Assembly: GCF_015351105.1 (NCBI RefSeq) | Contig: NZ_JADKRR010000002.1 | Span: 186,001-250,000, forward strand | DNA: 64,000 nt | Source: Clavibacter sp. VKM Ac-2872 | Lineage (GTDB): Bacteria; Actinomycetota; Actinomycetes; Actinomycetales; Microbacteriaceae | Direction: 5' to 3' | Shown here: piece by piece, positions 54,422-63,630 of the stretch | Layout: each line of letters begins with the position of its first letter | Numbering within the stretch: position 1 is the first letter of the stretch | Position numbers and translations under genes: made by a program | Notes under the pieces: generated by a model | What the model was told of the DNA's origin: nothing | Database searches by the model: none | What the model saw: the letters and a program-made list of their open reading frames with translations, nothing else

Positions 54422-55204
54422 TCAGCGAAAGTTCGCCGACTGCGTGCGCTGGTACCCGGCGAGCGTGATGCCGCCGAGGAGCACCGCCCAGGCCGCGAGG
54501 AGGATCAGCGGGATGCCCATCGTCGCGGTGTCGTGCCGGGCGGCGGCGCTCGTCAGCGTGCTCCACGCGCCGGTGGGGAGCAGGACCGTGAGCGACTCCC
54601 AGGGCGTGCCGCTCGTGTCCCCGCCCGTGAACAGCCCGCCCGCGAACGACAGCGGCAGGTACACGAGGTTCGCGAGGCCGAGCGCGCCCCGGGCGGGGAA
54701 CCAGTAGCCCATCGCCAGTCCGAGCAGCGCCATCGGGACGGCGCCGGCCAGCACGGCGAGCGCGACGGCTGCGAGGGTCGCCGCGTCGACCCGCACCCCG
54801 CCGACCGTGAACCCGACGAGGGCGACGGGGATCACGAACAGCACCCCGAAGACGCACGCGACCGTGAGCTTGGCGGCGAGCCGGATCCACGCGGGCACCG
54901 GCGCCGTGAACAGCCACCGCTCCCACGGCGACTCCCGGGCCGACGCGACGCCGACGCCGAACTGGAAGGTGACGGTGCCGAGCACCGAGAACAGCACGTA
55001 GCCGAGGAGCACGCTGAGCCGCGCGCTCGGCGGGCCGCCCTGCGGCAGGCCGACGACGACGTAGATGAGCACGGGGTAGGCGAGGAGCGGCAGCACGAAC
55101 GCCGGCATGCGCGCGTTCTGCGCGAGCTCGCTCACGACGTGGGCGCGGTAGATCGCCAGCCGGCGCGCGGCGGTGGGACGGGCGGGCATCAGCATGGCGC
55201 TCAT
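54422..55204 (-). CDS. ABC-2 permease of TOMM exporter
   Basis: A 260-residue ABC-2 type permease with six helices (FVLPLLAYPVLIYVVVGLP; LLGYVLFSVLGTVTFQFGV; ACVFGVLFVIPVALVGF and others) and the conserved region ESPWERWLFTAPVPAW. Start overlaps the ATPase stop by 4 bases. It is the last gene of the TOMM operon and probably exports the modified peptide, which may also give self-protection. Confidence 0.85.
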   Translation of the reverse strand: MSAMLMPARPTAARRLAIYRAHVVSELAQNARMPAFVLPLLAYPVLIYVVVGLPQGGPPSARLSVLLGYVLFSVLGTVTFQFGVGVASARESPWERWLFTAPVPAWIRLAAKLTVACVFGVLFVIPVALVGFTVGGVRVDAATLAAVALAVLAGAVPMALLGLAMGYWFPARGALGLANLVYLPLSFAGGLFTGGDTSGTPWESLTVLLPTGAWSTLTSAAARHDTATMGIPLILLAAWAVLLGGITLAGYQRTQSANFR

Positions 55205-56157
55205 CGGGCGCATCCCGCCGCATCCGCGGTGCGTGACGGATCGGGCGGGACGGCCTCCGCGCCACCCGCCAGCACGCGCTCCACGATCTCGCCGAGCCCC
55301 GGCTCGACGACCGTGAGGCGGGGCTGCGGGACGGCGGCGAGCACCAGCCCGGCGACGACGTCGGAGCGGTCCGTGTCGATGACCCACCGGATCCGTTCGA
55401 GGCCGCGCGGCTCCTCCCCCGCCTCGGGCACCGCGCCGGACGACCGGAGGCGCCGCGCCTCGGCGGCGGTCGCGTCGAAGCCGACCCGCCGCACGCCGGC
55501 CAGTCCGCGGAAGTCGGCGGCGGTCCAGTGGCCGACGACCCGGCCGTGGTCGAGGCAGACGACCGTGTCGGCGAGCGCCGCGACCTCCTCCATGTCGTGC
55601 GACGCGAGGAGCACCGTGCGCCCGGAGTCGCGGACCGCGGCGATGGCGTCGCGCACCGCGGCCCGGCCGGGGATGTCGAGCGCCGCCGACGGCTCGTCGA
55701 GCACGACGACGGGCGTCCCCGCACCGACCACGCACGCGAGCGCGACCCGCCGTCGCTCGCCGCCGCTGAGCCCGCCGGTCTGGCGCGACGCGAGGCGGTC
55801 GAGGTCGAACCGGTCGATGGCGGCGGCCGGAGTGAGCGCGGCGGCATGCGGCACGAGCGCGAGCGCGAGCACCTCGCGCACCGTGAGGTACTCGGGGAAC
55901 GCGAGCGCCTGCGGCATCACCGCGACGAGCGAGGCCGTCGGGCCGCCGCGACGCACGTCGTGGCCGAGCACGCGCGCGCGGCCCGCATCCGGCCGCCGGG
56001 TCGCCGTGAGGACGTCGATGGCCGTGGTCTTGCCGGATCCGTTCGGCCCGAGCAGCGCGTGCACGAGCCCCGGCGCGAGGGAGAACGTCGCGGCGTCGAG
56101 GGCGCGCGTGCGGCCGAAGGTGCGGGTGATCCCGTCGAGCTCGATCGCGTCAGTCAT
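55201..56157 (-). CDS. ABC transporter ATPase of TOMM exporter
   Basis: A 318-residue DRI-type ATPase: Walker A LGPNGSGKTTA, signature GLSGGERRRVALA, Walker B VVVLDEPSAALD, switch LASHDMEE. A C-terminal extension of about 100 residues follows the core. It overlaps the dehydrogenase gene by 8 bases. In streptolysin-S-like clusters this position is held by SagG. Confidence 0.9.
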   Translation of the reverse strand: MTDAIELDGITRTFGRTRALDAATFSLAPGLVHALLGPNGSGKTTAIDVLTATRRPDAGRARVLGHDVRRGGPTASLVAVMPQALAFPEYLTVREVLALALVPHAAALTPAAAIDRFDLDRLASRQTGGLSGGERRRVALACVVGAGTPVVVLDEPSAALDIPGRAAVRDAIAAVRDSGRTVLLASHDMEEVAALADTVVCLDHGRVVGHWTAADFRGLAGVRRVGFDATAAEARRLRSSGAVPEAGEEPRGLERIRWVIDTDRSDVVAGLVLAAVPQPRLTVVEPGLGEIVERVLAGGAEAVPPDPSRTADAAGCAR

Positions 56158-57205
56158 GGGATGCCTCCTCCGCGGCGAAGTGCCGCGCGCCGGCGGCCGC
56201 CGCGTGCGGGTGGTCGGGATGCGCCGCGGCGGGAGCGAGCCCGCCCGGGGGCGCGGTGCCACCGGGATCCGGACGCCCACCCAGCGAGACCGCGTAGAGC
56301 GACGACTGCGTCACCCCGTCGAGCCCGAGCACGGCGTCGAGCTCGTGGTCGACGAAGCCGACCCAGCCGATCGACGGCAGCCCGAGCGCCGTCGCGACGA
56401 GCAGCGCGTTCTGCGCGACGTGCCCCGCCTCGAGCAGCGTGAGCCGGTAGCCGCGCAGCCCGTACTTGGTGCGGGAGCGCTCGAAGCTGCCGGTGATCAC
56501 GATCGTCACGGCCGCCTGCTCCGCGAGGGGCGCCATGGCCCTCGGCGCGGCACGCCGGAAGCGCGCGAGCCGACCGGCCCGGTCGAGGCCGGACACGTCG
56601 ACGAGCGCCTCCTCGAGCGGGTCGAGCTGGTGGATCCCCGCCGCGACGCCCTCCGCCGCCCGCACCACGACGTGCAGGTCGAGCGGGTAGAGCCCGCCGG
56701 CCGAGGGCACGAAGCGGCCGGTGCCGCCGCCGCGCTGACCGTAGGCGAACCGCAGCACGGTCGCGAGCTCCGCGAGCGCGAGCGGCGCGGCGAGCTCGTC
56801 CGGATCCGCGGACCGCCGGGCCGCCATCGTCGCCCCGAGCCCGTGCGGCAGCGGCAGCGCCGGAGGCAGGGCGAGCGCCGGGAGCAGGCGCGGCGCGCTC
56901 GTGGCGCCGCCCGGTCCCGCGTCCGCGACGCCCTGCGCCTCCTGCGCCAGCTGCTGCGCGTACCGCACGTCGGTCCAGCCGGGGTGGGTGATGCGCGTGA
57001 TCTTGGACGCCTCGTGGAAGTCCTCGGCGAGGTCGCCCGCCGCCCGCTCGACCGCGCCGCCGACGCTGAAGATCGGGCCGACGCTGCCGGCGGACGCCGG
57101 TGCCGGTGCCGGACCGGGCTCCGCACCCGTCCCGGCGGGGCCGTCCTCCGCCGTGCGCGTGGGCGCCGTGCGCGTGGGTGCGGTGCCGATGTCGGTGATG
57201 CTCAT
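56150..57205 (-). CDS. McbC/SagB-like FMN azoline dehydrogenase
   Basis: A 351-residue nitroreductase-fold protein. A 55-residue low-complexity leader (repeated TRTAPTRTA) precedes an N-terminal domain and the SagB-type FMN domain: MAARRSADPDELAAPLALAELATVL, GGLYPLDLHVVV, ERSRTKYGLRGYRLTLLEAGHVAQNALLVATALGL. Expected reaction: oxidation of azolines to thiazoles/oxazoles on the precursor. The FMN-binding Arg and the Lys-Tyr pair (TKYG, family catalytic motif) are visible. Confidence 0.9.
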   Translation of the reverse strand: MSITDIGTAPTRTAPTRTAEDGPAGTGAEPGPAPAPASAGSVGPIFSVGGAVERAAGDLAEDFHEASKITRITHPGWTDVRYAQQLAQEAQGVADAGPGGATSAPRLLPALALPPALPLPHGLGATMAARRSADPDELAAPLALAELATVLRFAYGQRGGGTGRFVPSAGGLYPLDLHVVVRAAEGVAAGIHQLDPLEEALVDVSGLDRAGRLARFRRAAPRAMAPLAEQAAVTIVITGSFERSRTKYGLRGYRLTLLEAGHVAQNALLVATALGLPSIGWVGFVDHELDAVLGLDGVTQSSLYAVSLGGRPDPGGTAPPGGLAPAAAHPDHPHAAAAGARHFAAEEASHD

Positions 57206-57279
57206 GGGGTCCTCCTGGTGGTGCGGGCGCGACGGGTCGCGATGACGTGGACGCGGGGCGGCGGGGCGGCGGTGCGTCC

Positions 57280-58551
57280 TCACGGGAACGGGTGCGGGAC
57301 GCCGACGAGGTCGGCCGGGCTCTGGATCGCGGGCCCGTCCCGCCACCTCCGGTACAGGCGCGGATGACCGAGGAACCGGGCGTCGTGCCGCACGTCGAGG
57401 GCGACCAGGTCGGGGCTCAGCGCGCGGACGACGTGGAAGCCCGCGGCGCGCACCTCCGGCGCGGTGATCTCGGACAGCAGAACATCGATCCCCTCCCGAT
57501 GCAGCCCCTCCACGACCTCTCCCCAGCTCGACGGCCCACCCACGGACGCCACGGACTCGACCGACGCGTCGAGGGCGGCGGACAGCGGGCGGGCGGACGG
57601 CGCGCAGTGCAGCCGCACGTGGTCCTCGAACTCGACGACCGCGGACGGCTCGACGGGCGGCTGGGGCAGCAGGCGCAGGCACCAGTTGTGGGTGTGCACC
57701 GCCTCGCGCACGGCGTTGAGCACGGCGCGGTCGAGCCGGAAGTCGGCCGCGCAGCCCACCGCGACGCCGATGCGCTCGCTCCGCATCACCGCGAGGAGCA
57801 CGGGCACGTCGGCCGCGGCGTCGAGCACGCGCAGCGAGAATGCGGCGCCGAACCGCCCGCAGAGCTCCTCGAGCCGCGCGAGCTCGCGCCGGGTCGCCTC
57901 GGTGAGGCGGGGGCTGGCGCGCCAGTCGAAGGCGGGCGGCGTGGACGCGCGCAGCCACGCCCGCTGGAACGCGTCGCGCTCGATGAGCTCGAGGATCGCC
58001 CGACCCGCCGCGAAGCCGAACGTGGGCCCGGCGGCGACGCCGGACGAGGTGGCCGGTTCGAGGTGCCGCTCGCGGTGGCCGTCGGACGCGTGCGGGTCGT
58101 CGAAGACCACCATCTGCGCGGGGACGTGCAGCTGCCTCCCGCCGTGCAGCGACCGCGCGGGGAGCCAGGTGAGCAGGTCGCCCCGCTCGGCGCGCTCGAA
58201 CGGGAACGCCGGATCCTCGCGCTGCGCCGGGTGGAAGCGCCGGAACGCGTCCGGCTCGACCTGGCGGGCGTCGGAGCCCAGCGGCGCGCGGAACGCTCCC
58301 CGGCCGCCGGCCAGGGAGAGGCGCTCCACCGCCTCGCCCACGCACGACCTCCGGGCGTCCGCTGCGCTGCCGCCCGGCCCCATGCTGAACCCCTCGGTGG
58401 CGATTCCCGCGAGGAAGCCCGTGTCGGCCGTGCGTGCGGAGTGCAGCGCGTCGGGGATGGCGTCCGGCGTGAACGCCATGGGGTGCGAGTACGCGACGAG
58501 CCCGGTGAACGGGCTCACCACGTCGGCCCCCGCCGTCCTCAGGCGCGCCAC
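57280..58551 (-). CDS. YcaO cyclodehydratase (TOMM D protein)
   Basis: A 423-residue YcaO protein. ATP/Mg motifs SCVGEAVERLSL, ILELIERDAFQRAWL and AVLNAVREAVHTHNW are present, and the C-terminus ends PHPFP, the PxPxP signature of azoline-forming YcaO enzymes. It uses ATP to cyclise Cys and Ser/Thr with the preceding amide, together with the E1-like partner. GTG start overlaps that partner gene by 13 bases. Confidence 0.93.
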   Translation of the reverse strand: MARLRTAGADVVSPFTGLVAYSHPMAFTPDAIPDALHSARTADTGFLAGIATEGFSMGPGGSAADARRSCVGEAVERLSLAGGRGAFRAPLGSDARQVEPDAFRRFHPAQREDPAFPFERAERGDLLTWLPARSLHGGRQLHVPAQMVVFDDPHASDGHRERHLEPATSSGVAAGPTFGFAAGRAILELIERDAFQRAWLRASTPPAFDWRASPRLTEATRRELARLEELCGRFGAAFSLRVLDAAADVPVLLAVMRSERIGVAVGCAADFRLDRAVLNAVREAVHTHNWCLRLLPQPPVEPSAVVEFEDHVRLHCAPSARPLSAALDASVESVASVGGPSSWGEVVEGLHREGIDVLLSEITAPEVRAAGFHVVRALSPDLVALDVRHDARFLGHPRLYRRWRDGPAIQSPADLVGVPHPFP

Positions 58552-59486
58552 GGCGACACCACCCCCGCGTACGGCCGCGGCCCGCAGGTGCCGCAGCGGG
58601 CGACGCGGAAGACCGGATGCGCCTCGGCCGACAGCACCTTCGGCTCGACCACGAGCACGGTGCTCGCCACCAGCCAGTCGCGCGCGAAGACCCAGCGGGC
58701 GGCGTACCGCGCGGCGAAGCCGGCCACGATGGCGTCGAGCGCGGGGTCGCGGGGGACGGGCGCGACGGCATCGGCGACCGCCGCGTGATCCGCGGCGAAG
58801 GGCGTGGTCGAGGCCCAGCGCAGGGTGACGCACTCGAGGCACGGCCCCTCATCCGGCACGACGACCGGGCCGACGAGCTGGAAGCGGCCGTCGAACGGGT
58901 GGATGGGGAGCCAGTCGCGACCGGCCGCGTGCATTCGCGCGCCCACCTCCCGGAGGACGCGTCGGCTGCCCGCCGCGATGACCAGGTCGGCGTCGGTCTC
59001 GTCCGTGAGCTCCGCCGAGGGCAGCGCCTCGGCCAGGGAGGTGAGCAGGGTCGGGATGGCATCGCCGACCAGGGCGACCCGCGCGGGGGTGCGGGGATCC
59101 CGAGGGCGGCCGATGCCCGTGCGGTCGCCGCCGTTGCGCCGCGCCTCGTCGAGCACGTGCGCGAGCTCGGCCTGGTCGGGGTCGTCGAGGCGGCCCACGG
59201 GATCGGGCGCGGCGTCGGCGGCGGGCCGCGTGGGCGCGCCCACGACGACGTCGCGCACCACCAGCTCGTCGACGAGGTCGGCCACGACCGACGCGTGCAC
59301 GCCGAACGCGCCGTCGACGTCGGCGCGCGTGAAGGGACGGGAGAGGAGCCGCGACACCGCGGAGACGGCGTCGCCGGAGGGCAGCTGTAGGGAGACCAGC
59401 TCGCGACCGCCGAGGAGGTGGAGGGTGTCCTCCACCTCCCCGACGGCGTAGCGGGGACTCACCGAGTAGGTCGTCGACGGGTCCAT
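58539..59486 (-). CDS. E1-like TOMM cyclodehydratase partner (C protein)
   Basis: A 315-residue ocin-ThiF-like protein. The N-terminal region (about 1-90) resembles a RiPP recognition element with a winged-helix look; the C-terminal ThiF fold has two zinc-type Cys pairs, PCLEC (Cys216, 219) and CGTCG (Cys298, 301). Family role: binds the leader peptide and presents the core to YcaO. It starts 10 bases after the precursor gene. Confidence 0.88.
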   Translation of the reverse strand: MDPSTTYSVSPRYAVGEVEDTLHLLGGRELVSLQLPSGDAVSAVSRLLSRPFTRADVDGAFGVHASVVADLVDELVVRDVVVGAPTRPAADAAPDPVGRLDDPDQAELAHVLDEARRNGGDRTGIGRPRDPRTPARVALVGDAIPTLLTSLAEALPSAELTDETDADLVIAAGSRRVLREVGARMHAAGRDWLPIHPFDGRFQLVGPVVVPDEGPCLECVTLRWASTTPFAADHAAVADAVAPVPRDPALDAIVAGFAARYAARWVFARDWLVASTVLVVEPKVLSAEAHPVFRVARCGTCGPRPYAGVVSPWRA

Positions 59487-59496
59487 GACGGATGCG

Positions 59497-59721
59497 TCAG
59501 CGAGGCTGCTGCTTGCTGCTGCACGAGCAGCACGTGCTGCAGCAGAGGGTGACGTCGGCCATCACGACCTCCGCCTCCCGCCCGCGGTGCGTGATGGTGA
59601 AGCCGAACGCCTCGGCGAGCAGCGCGTCGGCGCGCGCGGCGTCGACCTCCTCGACGCGCGTGGGCGCCTCCGCGAGCGCCGATGCTCCCGTGCTGGCCGG
59701 TCCTTCCATGAGCAGGGTCAT
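59497..59721 (-). CDS. Streptolysin-S-like TOMM precursor peptide
   Basis: A 74-residue peptide. Leader residues 1-58 are acidic and helical (VEEVDAARADALLAEAFGF) ; the core from about Thr58 is LCCSTCCSCSSKQQPR. Ten contiguous heterocyclisable residues (Cys60, 61, 64, 65, 67; Ser62, 66, 68, 69; Thr63) are followed by a polar tail. GAGAGGAA precedes the ATG. This is the first gene of the operon. Leader cleavage site is not obvious; no GG or NHLP-type motif is present. Confidence 0.9.
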   Translation of the reverse strand: MTLLMEGPASTGASALAEAPTRVEEVDAARADALLAEAFGFTITHRGREAEVVMADVTLCCSTCCSCSSKQQPR

Positions 59722-59892
59722 GCCGTTTCCTCTCTCCGTGCTGGTGATGGGTGGGTGGGACGACGCCTTTCTAGCACGATCTTCCGTGCCCTGGGCAGAT
59801 GCGCATTACCTGTTGACAACGACGTCCTGAGCCCGGAGCATTCGCCCGCGTCGAGGCGGCCCGGGTCGGATCCGACGCGTACCCTGGAGCCC

Positions 59893-60567
59893 GTGACGGA
59901 CGAGATGCTGGCCTTCCCCTGGGAGGACGACCTCGCCCCCGCCGCACCCGCGCCGCCCCCTCCCCCGCCGCACCTGACGCGCATCGTCGCCCACTCCTCG
60001 GATCGCGTCGCCTGGCTCCGCGCCCGCAGCTTCGGCATCACCGCGACCGACGTGGCGCGCCTCGCGACCGACGCCTCGCTGCAGGCCGTCGCGCTCGAGA
60101 AGCTCTACGGATCCGGCTTCGGCGGCAATCGCTACACCGACCACGGCCGCGAGCGCGAGCCCGAGATCGCCCGCTGGGTCGAGTCCGAGCACGGCATCGT
60201 GCCGAGCGCGCACCTGTTCCACGCCGAGGGCCAGCGCCGGCACCTCGCGACCCCCGACGGCGTGGGCCTGCGCGCCGACGGCCGCCTCGAGCTCGCGGAG
60301 ATCAAGACCACCGCGAAGCCGTGGCGCAGCATCCCGCGCAACTACCTGCGGCAGATCTGGTGGCAGCAGTACGTGCTCGGCGCCGAGCGCTCGCTCATCG
60401 TCTGGGAGCAGCACGTCGACTTCGTGCCCGTGCACGACATCCCGAAGTGGAAGTGGATCGACCGGGACGAGGCCGAGATCGCCGCGCTCGTGGCGCGCGC
60501 GAACGACCTCATCGCGCTCATCGTGCGCATGGCGAACGCGCCGGCGGGAGCCCGCGGCCTGGCCTGA
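59893..60567 (+). CDS. YqaJ-like viral recombinase-type nuclease
   Basis: A 224-residue protein. A Pro/Ala-rich leader (about 15-32) is followed by a YqaJ/lambda-exonuclease-type core: WLRARSFGITATDVARLA, HGREREPEIARWVE, LATPDGVGLRADGRLELAEIKTTAKPW (the E-x-K motif after an acidic strand) and YLRQIWWQQYVLGAE. All active-site elements of the PD-(D/E)XK fold are there. It stands alone, divergent from the TOMM operon, with no Redbeta-like partner in view. Confidence 0.85.
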   Translation: MTDEMLAFPWEDDLAPAAPAPPPPPPHLTRIVAHSSDRVAWLRARSFGITATDVARLATDASLQAVALEKLYGSGFGGNRYTDHGREREPEIARWVESEHGIVPSAHLFHAEGQRRHLATPDGVGLRADGRLELAEIKTTAKPWRSIPRNYLRQIWWQQYVLGAERSLIVWEQHVDFVPVHDIPKWKWIDRDEAEIAALVARANDLIALIVRMANAPAGARGLA

Positions 60568-60731
60568 TCCGCCGGCAGGCGCGGCACGGCCCGGCGACGG
60601 CGCCGGTCCCGCGCATTCTTCTCACCCGGGGAACACCGCGGAAACACGCCCGACTCACGCGCCGACTTCACTGGTGGTGCGGGGGCGCGGTGGGATCCGC
60701 CGCACCGTCACGTCGGAGGAGGGGTCGCACG

Positions 60732-61784
60732 ATGAGCCAGGTCGTCCAGTCGAGAGCCGGCGTCGCCGCCCAGGCCCAGCGGGATCGCGCGGCCGCGTCC
60801 CTCGCGCTCGCGCCGCACGGCACCACCATGCGCGCCGCCGTCGTGACGGAGACGGGCGGGCCGGACGTGCTGCGGATGGCCGACATCCCCGTGCCGCGTC
60901 GCCTCGACTCCGAGGTGCTCGTGAAGGTCGTGGCCGCGGGAGTGAACCCGGTCGACCTCCGGCTCCGCGCCGGCGAGCCCGGCGGCCCGACGCTCGGCCC
61001 GCTGCCGGCGGTGCTCGGGCGCGACTTCAGCGGCGTCGTCGTCGAGTCGCCCTACGAGGACCACGCGCTGCATCCGGGCGACGAGGTGTTCGGCCTCGCG
61101 ATGGCGCCGCGGATGCCCGGCAGCTACGCCCCCTACCTCGCCGTCCCCAGCGTCAGCCTCGCCCGCAAGCCCGCGCGCCTGTCGCACGTGGAGGCCGCGG
61201 CGACGCCCCTCAGCGCGCTGACCGCGTGGGGCATGGTCGTCGACATCGGACGGGCGCACGAGGGCCAGGTCGTGCTGGTGCACGCGGGGGCCGGCGGCGT
61301 GGGCCACTTCGCGGTGCAGTTCGCGCGGCACTTCGGCGCGCACGTGATCGCCACCGGCTCGCCGCGGAACGTCGAGTGGCTGGCGGAGCTCGGGGCGGAC
61401 GAGGTCATCGACCGCACGCAGGCGCGCTTCGAGGACGTGCTCGCGGACGTCGACGTGGTGATCGACCTGGTCGGCAACTGCACGGACGACACCGGCACGC
61501 GCTCGCTCGCGGTGCTCCGCCGCGGGGGGCTGATCATCAGCGCTCCCGTGCGCGGCTGGCCGACGCTCGTGCAGGACGCCGCCGCCGCGGGCGTGCGCGC
61601 CACCCACTACGAGGTCGCGCCCGACGGGCAGAAGCTGGCGGTCATCGCGCGGCTGCTCGAGTCGGGCGACATCAAGGTCTACGTCGACGAGGTCTTCGAC
61701 CTGCAGGACGCCGCGGAGGCGCACCGCCACGTGGAGGGCGGGCACGCGCGCGGCAAGGTCGTGCTCAACGTGGCGCGCGGCTGA
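60732..61784 (+). CDS. MDR-family NADP-dependent oxidoreductase
   Basis: A 350-residue zinc-free quinone-reductase-type MDR protein. VVAAGVNPVDLRLRAGE, LGRDFSGVVVE, the dinucleotide loop VHAGAGGVGHFAVQFARHFGA and the closing HVEGGHARGKVVLNV are typical. No structural zinc Cys set. A 35-residue N-terminal extension precedes the domain start MRAAVVTETGG, so a start at that ATG (60831) is an alternative. Confidence 0.88.
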   Translation: MSQVVQSRAGVAAQAQRDRAAASLALAPHGTTMRAAVVTETGGPDVLRMADIPVPRRLDSEVLVKVVAAGVNPVDLRLRAGEPGGPTLGPLPAVLGRDFSGVVVESPYEDHALHPGDEVFGLAMAPRMPGSYAPYLAVPSVSLARKPARLSHVEAAATPLSALTAWGMVVDIGRAHEGQVVLVHAGAGGVGHFAVQFARHFGAHVIATGSPRNVEWLAELGADEVIDRTQARFEDVLADVDVVIDLVGNCTDDTGTRSLAVLRRGGLIISAPVRGWPTLVQDAAAAGVRATHYEVAPDGQKLAVIARLLESGDIKVYVDEVFDLQDAAEAHRHVEGGHARGKVVLNVARG

Positions 61785-61810
61785 TCCGCGGGGCCGGTAC
61801 GCGCCGCCCG

Positions 61811-62806
61811 TCAGCGGCCCGGGGCGCCGGCGACGACGAGCCGCCCCCGGGCGTCCCACGCGAGCGGGAGCGGATCCGGGATCCGACCGCCGAAGCGCCC
61901 GTCGCCGTCCTGGTCCTCGAAGCCCATCAGGACGGCATCGCCCGCCGGCGTCGTCGCGATCCGCCCCGCGTACAGCCCGGCGCCGTGCACGAGGTGCGCC
62001 CGCGCGATGTCGAGGGGCGCGGATCCGAACGGCTCCTCGTCGGCGAGCGGCAGCGCGAAGATCCCGCCCTCCTCGCCGGCCCGGGCACCGGCGAGGTCCG
62101 ACGCGGCGCACGAGAAGAGGAGGACGCGACGCCCGTCGACCGTCGCGACCTGCAGCACCTCGAGCTGCGCGAACCCGGCGCCGGGCGCGCTGAGCGGCGC
62201 GGCGGCCGTCCACGTCACGAGGTCGGGCGAGACCGCCTGCCCCACGACGCCGCGGTCGAGCGGATCGGCTCCGGCGCCGGGCGCGCCCATGCGGGACCTC
62301 GCGGTGACGAGCATGCGCCAGCCGCCGCCCGCGGGATCCGGCTCGACCCAGGGATCCCGCCACGCCTCCTCGCGCCAGGTGCCGTCGGCGAGCGTCTCGT
62401 ACCAGCGTGGGTCGGCCGACAACGCGGATCCTGTCGCCTTCACCCACCGGTGCAGGTCGGTCGAGGTCGCCTGCAGCACGGTCTCCACGTTCACGCCCGC
62501 GTCGTCCCGCGGGAACACCGAGCCCGTGTACGACATCCGCCAGAGGCCCGACGGGTCGCGCGTCACGCTGCCCGTCCACGTGGCCGACGCGTCCGGCGCG
62601 CCGGCCGGGCCGTGCTCGAGCACGACGCCGTGGTCGGTCCACGTGACGAGGTCGGTCGAGGTCGCGTGGCCCACGGCGGCGTTGCGGTGCCGGAGGTCCG
62701 GATCCCCGAGCGAGGTCGGCGCGTGCAGGTAGAAGAGATGCGTGGTGCCGCCGTCGACGGCCGTCCACGAGTCCCAGACCCAGTGCCCCGGCAGCGCGAA
62801 CGCCAT
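61811..62806 (-). CDS. GH32-like glycoside hydrolase
   Basis: A 331-residue five-bladed propeller enzyme. The N-terminal VWDSWTAVDGGTTHLFYLHAP gives the WxxD nucleophile motif, WTGSVTRDPSGLWRMSYTGS the RDP stabilising Asp, and GFAQLEVLQVA the acid Glu, as in GH32/GH68 enzymes. No signal peptide; intracellular action on sucrose-like or fructan-derived sugars is likely. Coupled by TGATG to the permease gene, so the imported sugar is probably its substrate. Confidence 0.83.
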   Translation of the reverse strand: MAFALPGHWVWDSWTAVDGGTTHLFYLHAPTSLGDPDLRHRNAAVGHATSTDLVTWTDHGVVLEHGPAGAPDASATWTGSVTRDPSGLWRMSYTGSVFPRDDAGVNVETVLQATSTDLHRWVKATGSALSADPRWYETLADGTWREEAWRDPWVEPDPAGGGWRMLVTARSRMGAPGAGADPLDRGVVGQAVSPDLVTWTAAAPLSAPGAGFAQLEVLQVATVDGRRVLLFSCAASDLAGARAGEEGGIFALPLADEEPFGSAPLDIARAHLVHGAGLYAGRIATTPAGDAVLMGFEDQDGDGRFGGRIPDPLPLAWDARGRLVVAGAPGR

Positions 62807-63630
62807 CAGCCCTTGACCGCACCCTGGAGGAGCGCGGCGATGAACTGCCGCTGGAAGATCACGTACACGATCACCGTGGGCAGCATCACGATCAGCGACG
62901 CCGCGAACAGCAGCGGCAGCGCGTCGATGTACTGGCCCTGGAACGCGCCGAGCGCCCCGGCCATGGTGCGCTCGCTCGGGTCGTCGATCATGACCAGCGG
63001 CAGGAGGAACTGGTTCCAGGTCCAGAGGAACAGGAGGATCCCGAGCGCCGAGAGGGCCGGCCGGGCGAGCGGGAGCTGGATGCTCCGGAACTCCTGCCAG
63101 ATGCTCGCCCCGTCCACGCGCGCGGCCTCCGACAGCTCGCGCGGCACGCCCACGAAGTGCGCGCGCATCCAGAACACGCTGAACGGCATGTACAGGCCGA
63201 TGAGCGGGAGGATGACCGCCCACCTGGTGTTGATCAGCCCGAAGCCGGTCATCTGGTAGTAGAGCGGGATGATGATCGCCTCGAACGGGATGGTCAGCCC
63301 GATGATCATGGCGACGAGGACGTACTTCCCGCCGGGCACCCGCAGGTTCCCGAGCGAGTAGCCCGCGAGCGTGGCGCAGACGAGGCTGACGGGTACGACC
63401 ATCACCACGATGAACAGGCTCGAGAGCATCAGCGTGCCGATGTTCCCGACCGTGAACGCCGTCACGAAGTTCTCCCAGTAGGCGGGCGTCGGCCAGGAGA
63501 AGCCGTTGGGCAGCGAGTCGGGCGACTGCAGCGCGGCGGTGAGCATGCTGGCGAAAGGCAGCAGGGTGAGCACGAGGACCGCGATCAGGAGGATGCGGCC
63601 CACGACGAGCTCGGTGCGGTTGACGATCAT
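62806..63630 (-). CDS. Carbohydrate ABC transporter permease (MalG-type)
   Basis: A 274-residue permease with six helices and the EAA loop EAARVDGASIWQEFRSIQLPLA. Coupled to both neighbours by one-base overlaps. Part of a second CUT1 sugar importer whose remaining genes lie beyond the right edge. Confidence 0.92.
   Translation of the reverse strand: MIVNRTELVVGRILLIAVLVLTLLPFASMLTAALQSPDSLPNGFSWPTPAYWENFVTAFTVGNIGTLMLSSLFIVVMVVPVSLVCATLAGYSLGNLRVPGGKYVLVAMIIGLTIPFEAIIIPLYYQMTGFGLINTRWAVILPLIGLYMPFSVFWMRAHFVGVPRELSEAARVDGASIWQEFRSIQLPLARPALSALGILLFLWTWNQFLLPLVMIDDPSERTMAGALGAFQGQYIDALPLLFAASLIVMLPTVIVYVIFQRQFIAALLQGAVKG

Noticed and set aside
59497..59721. Nitrile-hydratase-like (NHLP) or Nif11-type leader on the TOMM precursor
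   Set aside because: The leader is short, lacks a Gly-Gly end and shows no resemblance to either leader family.
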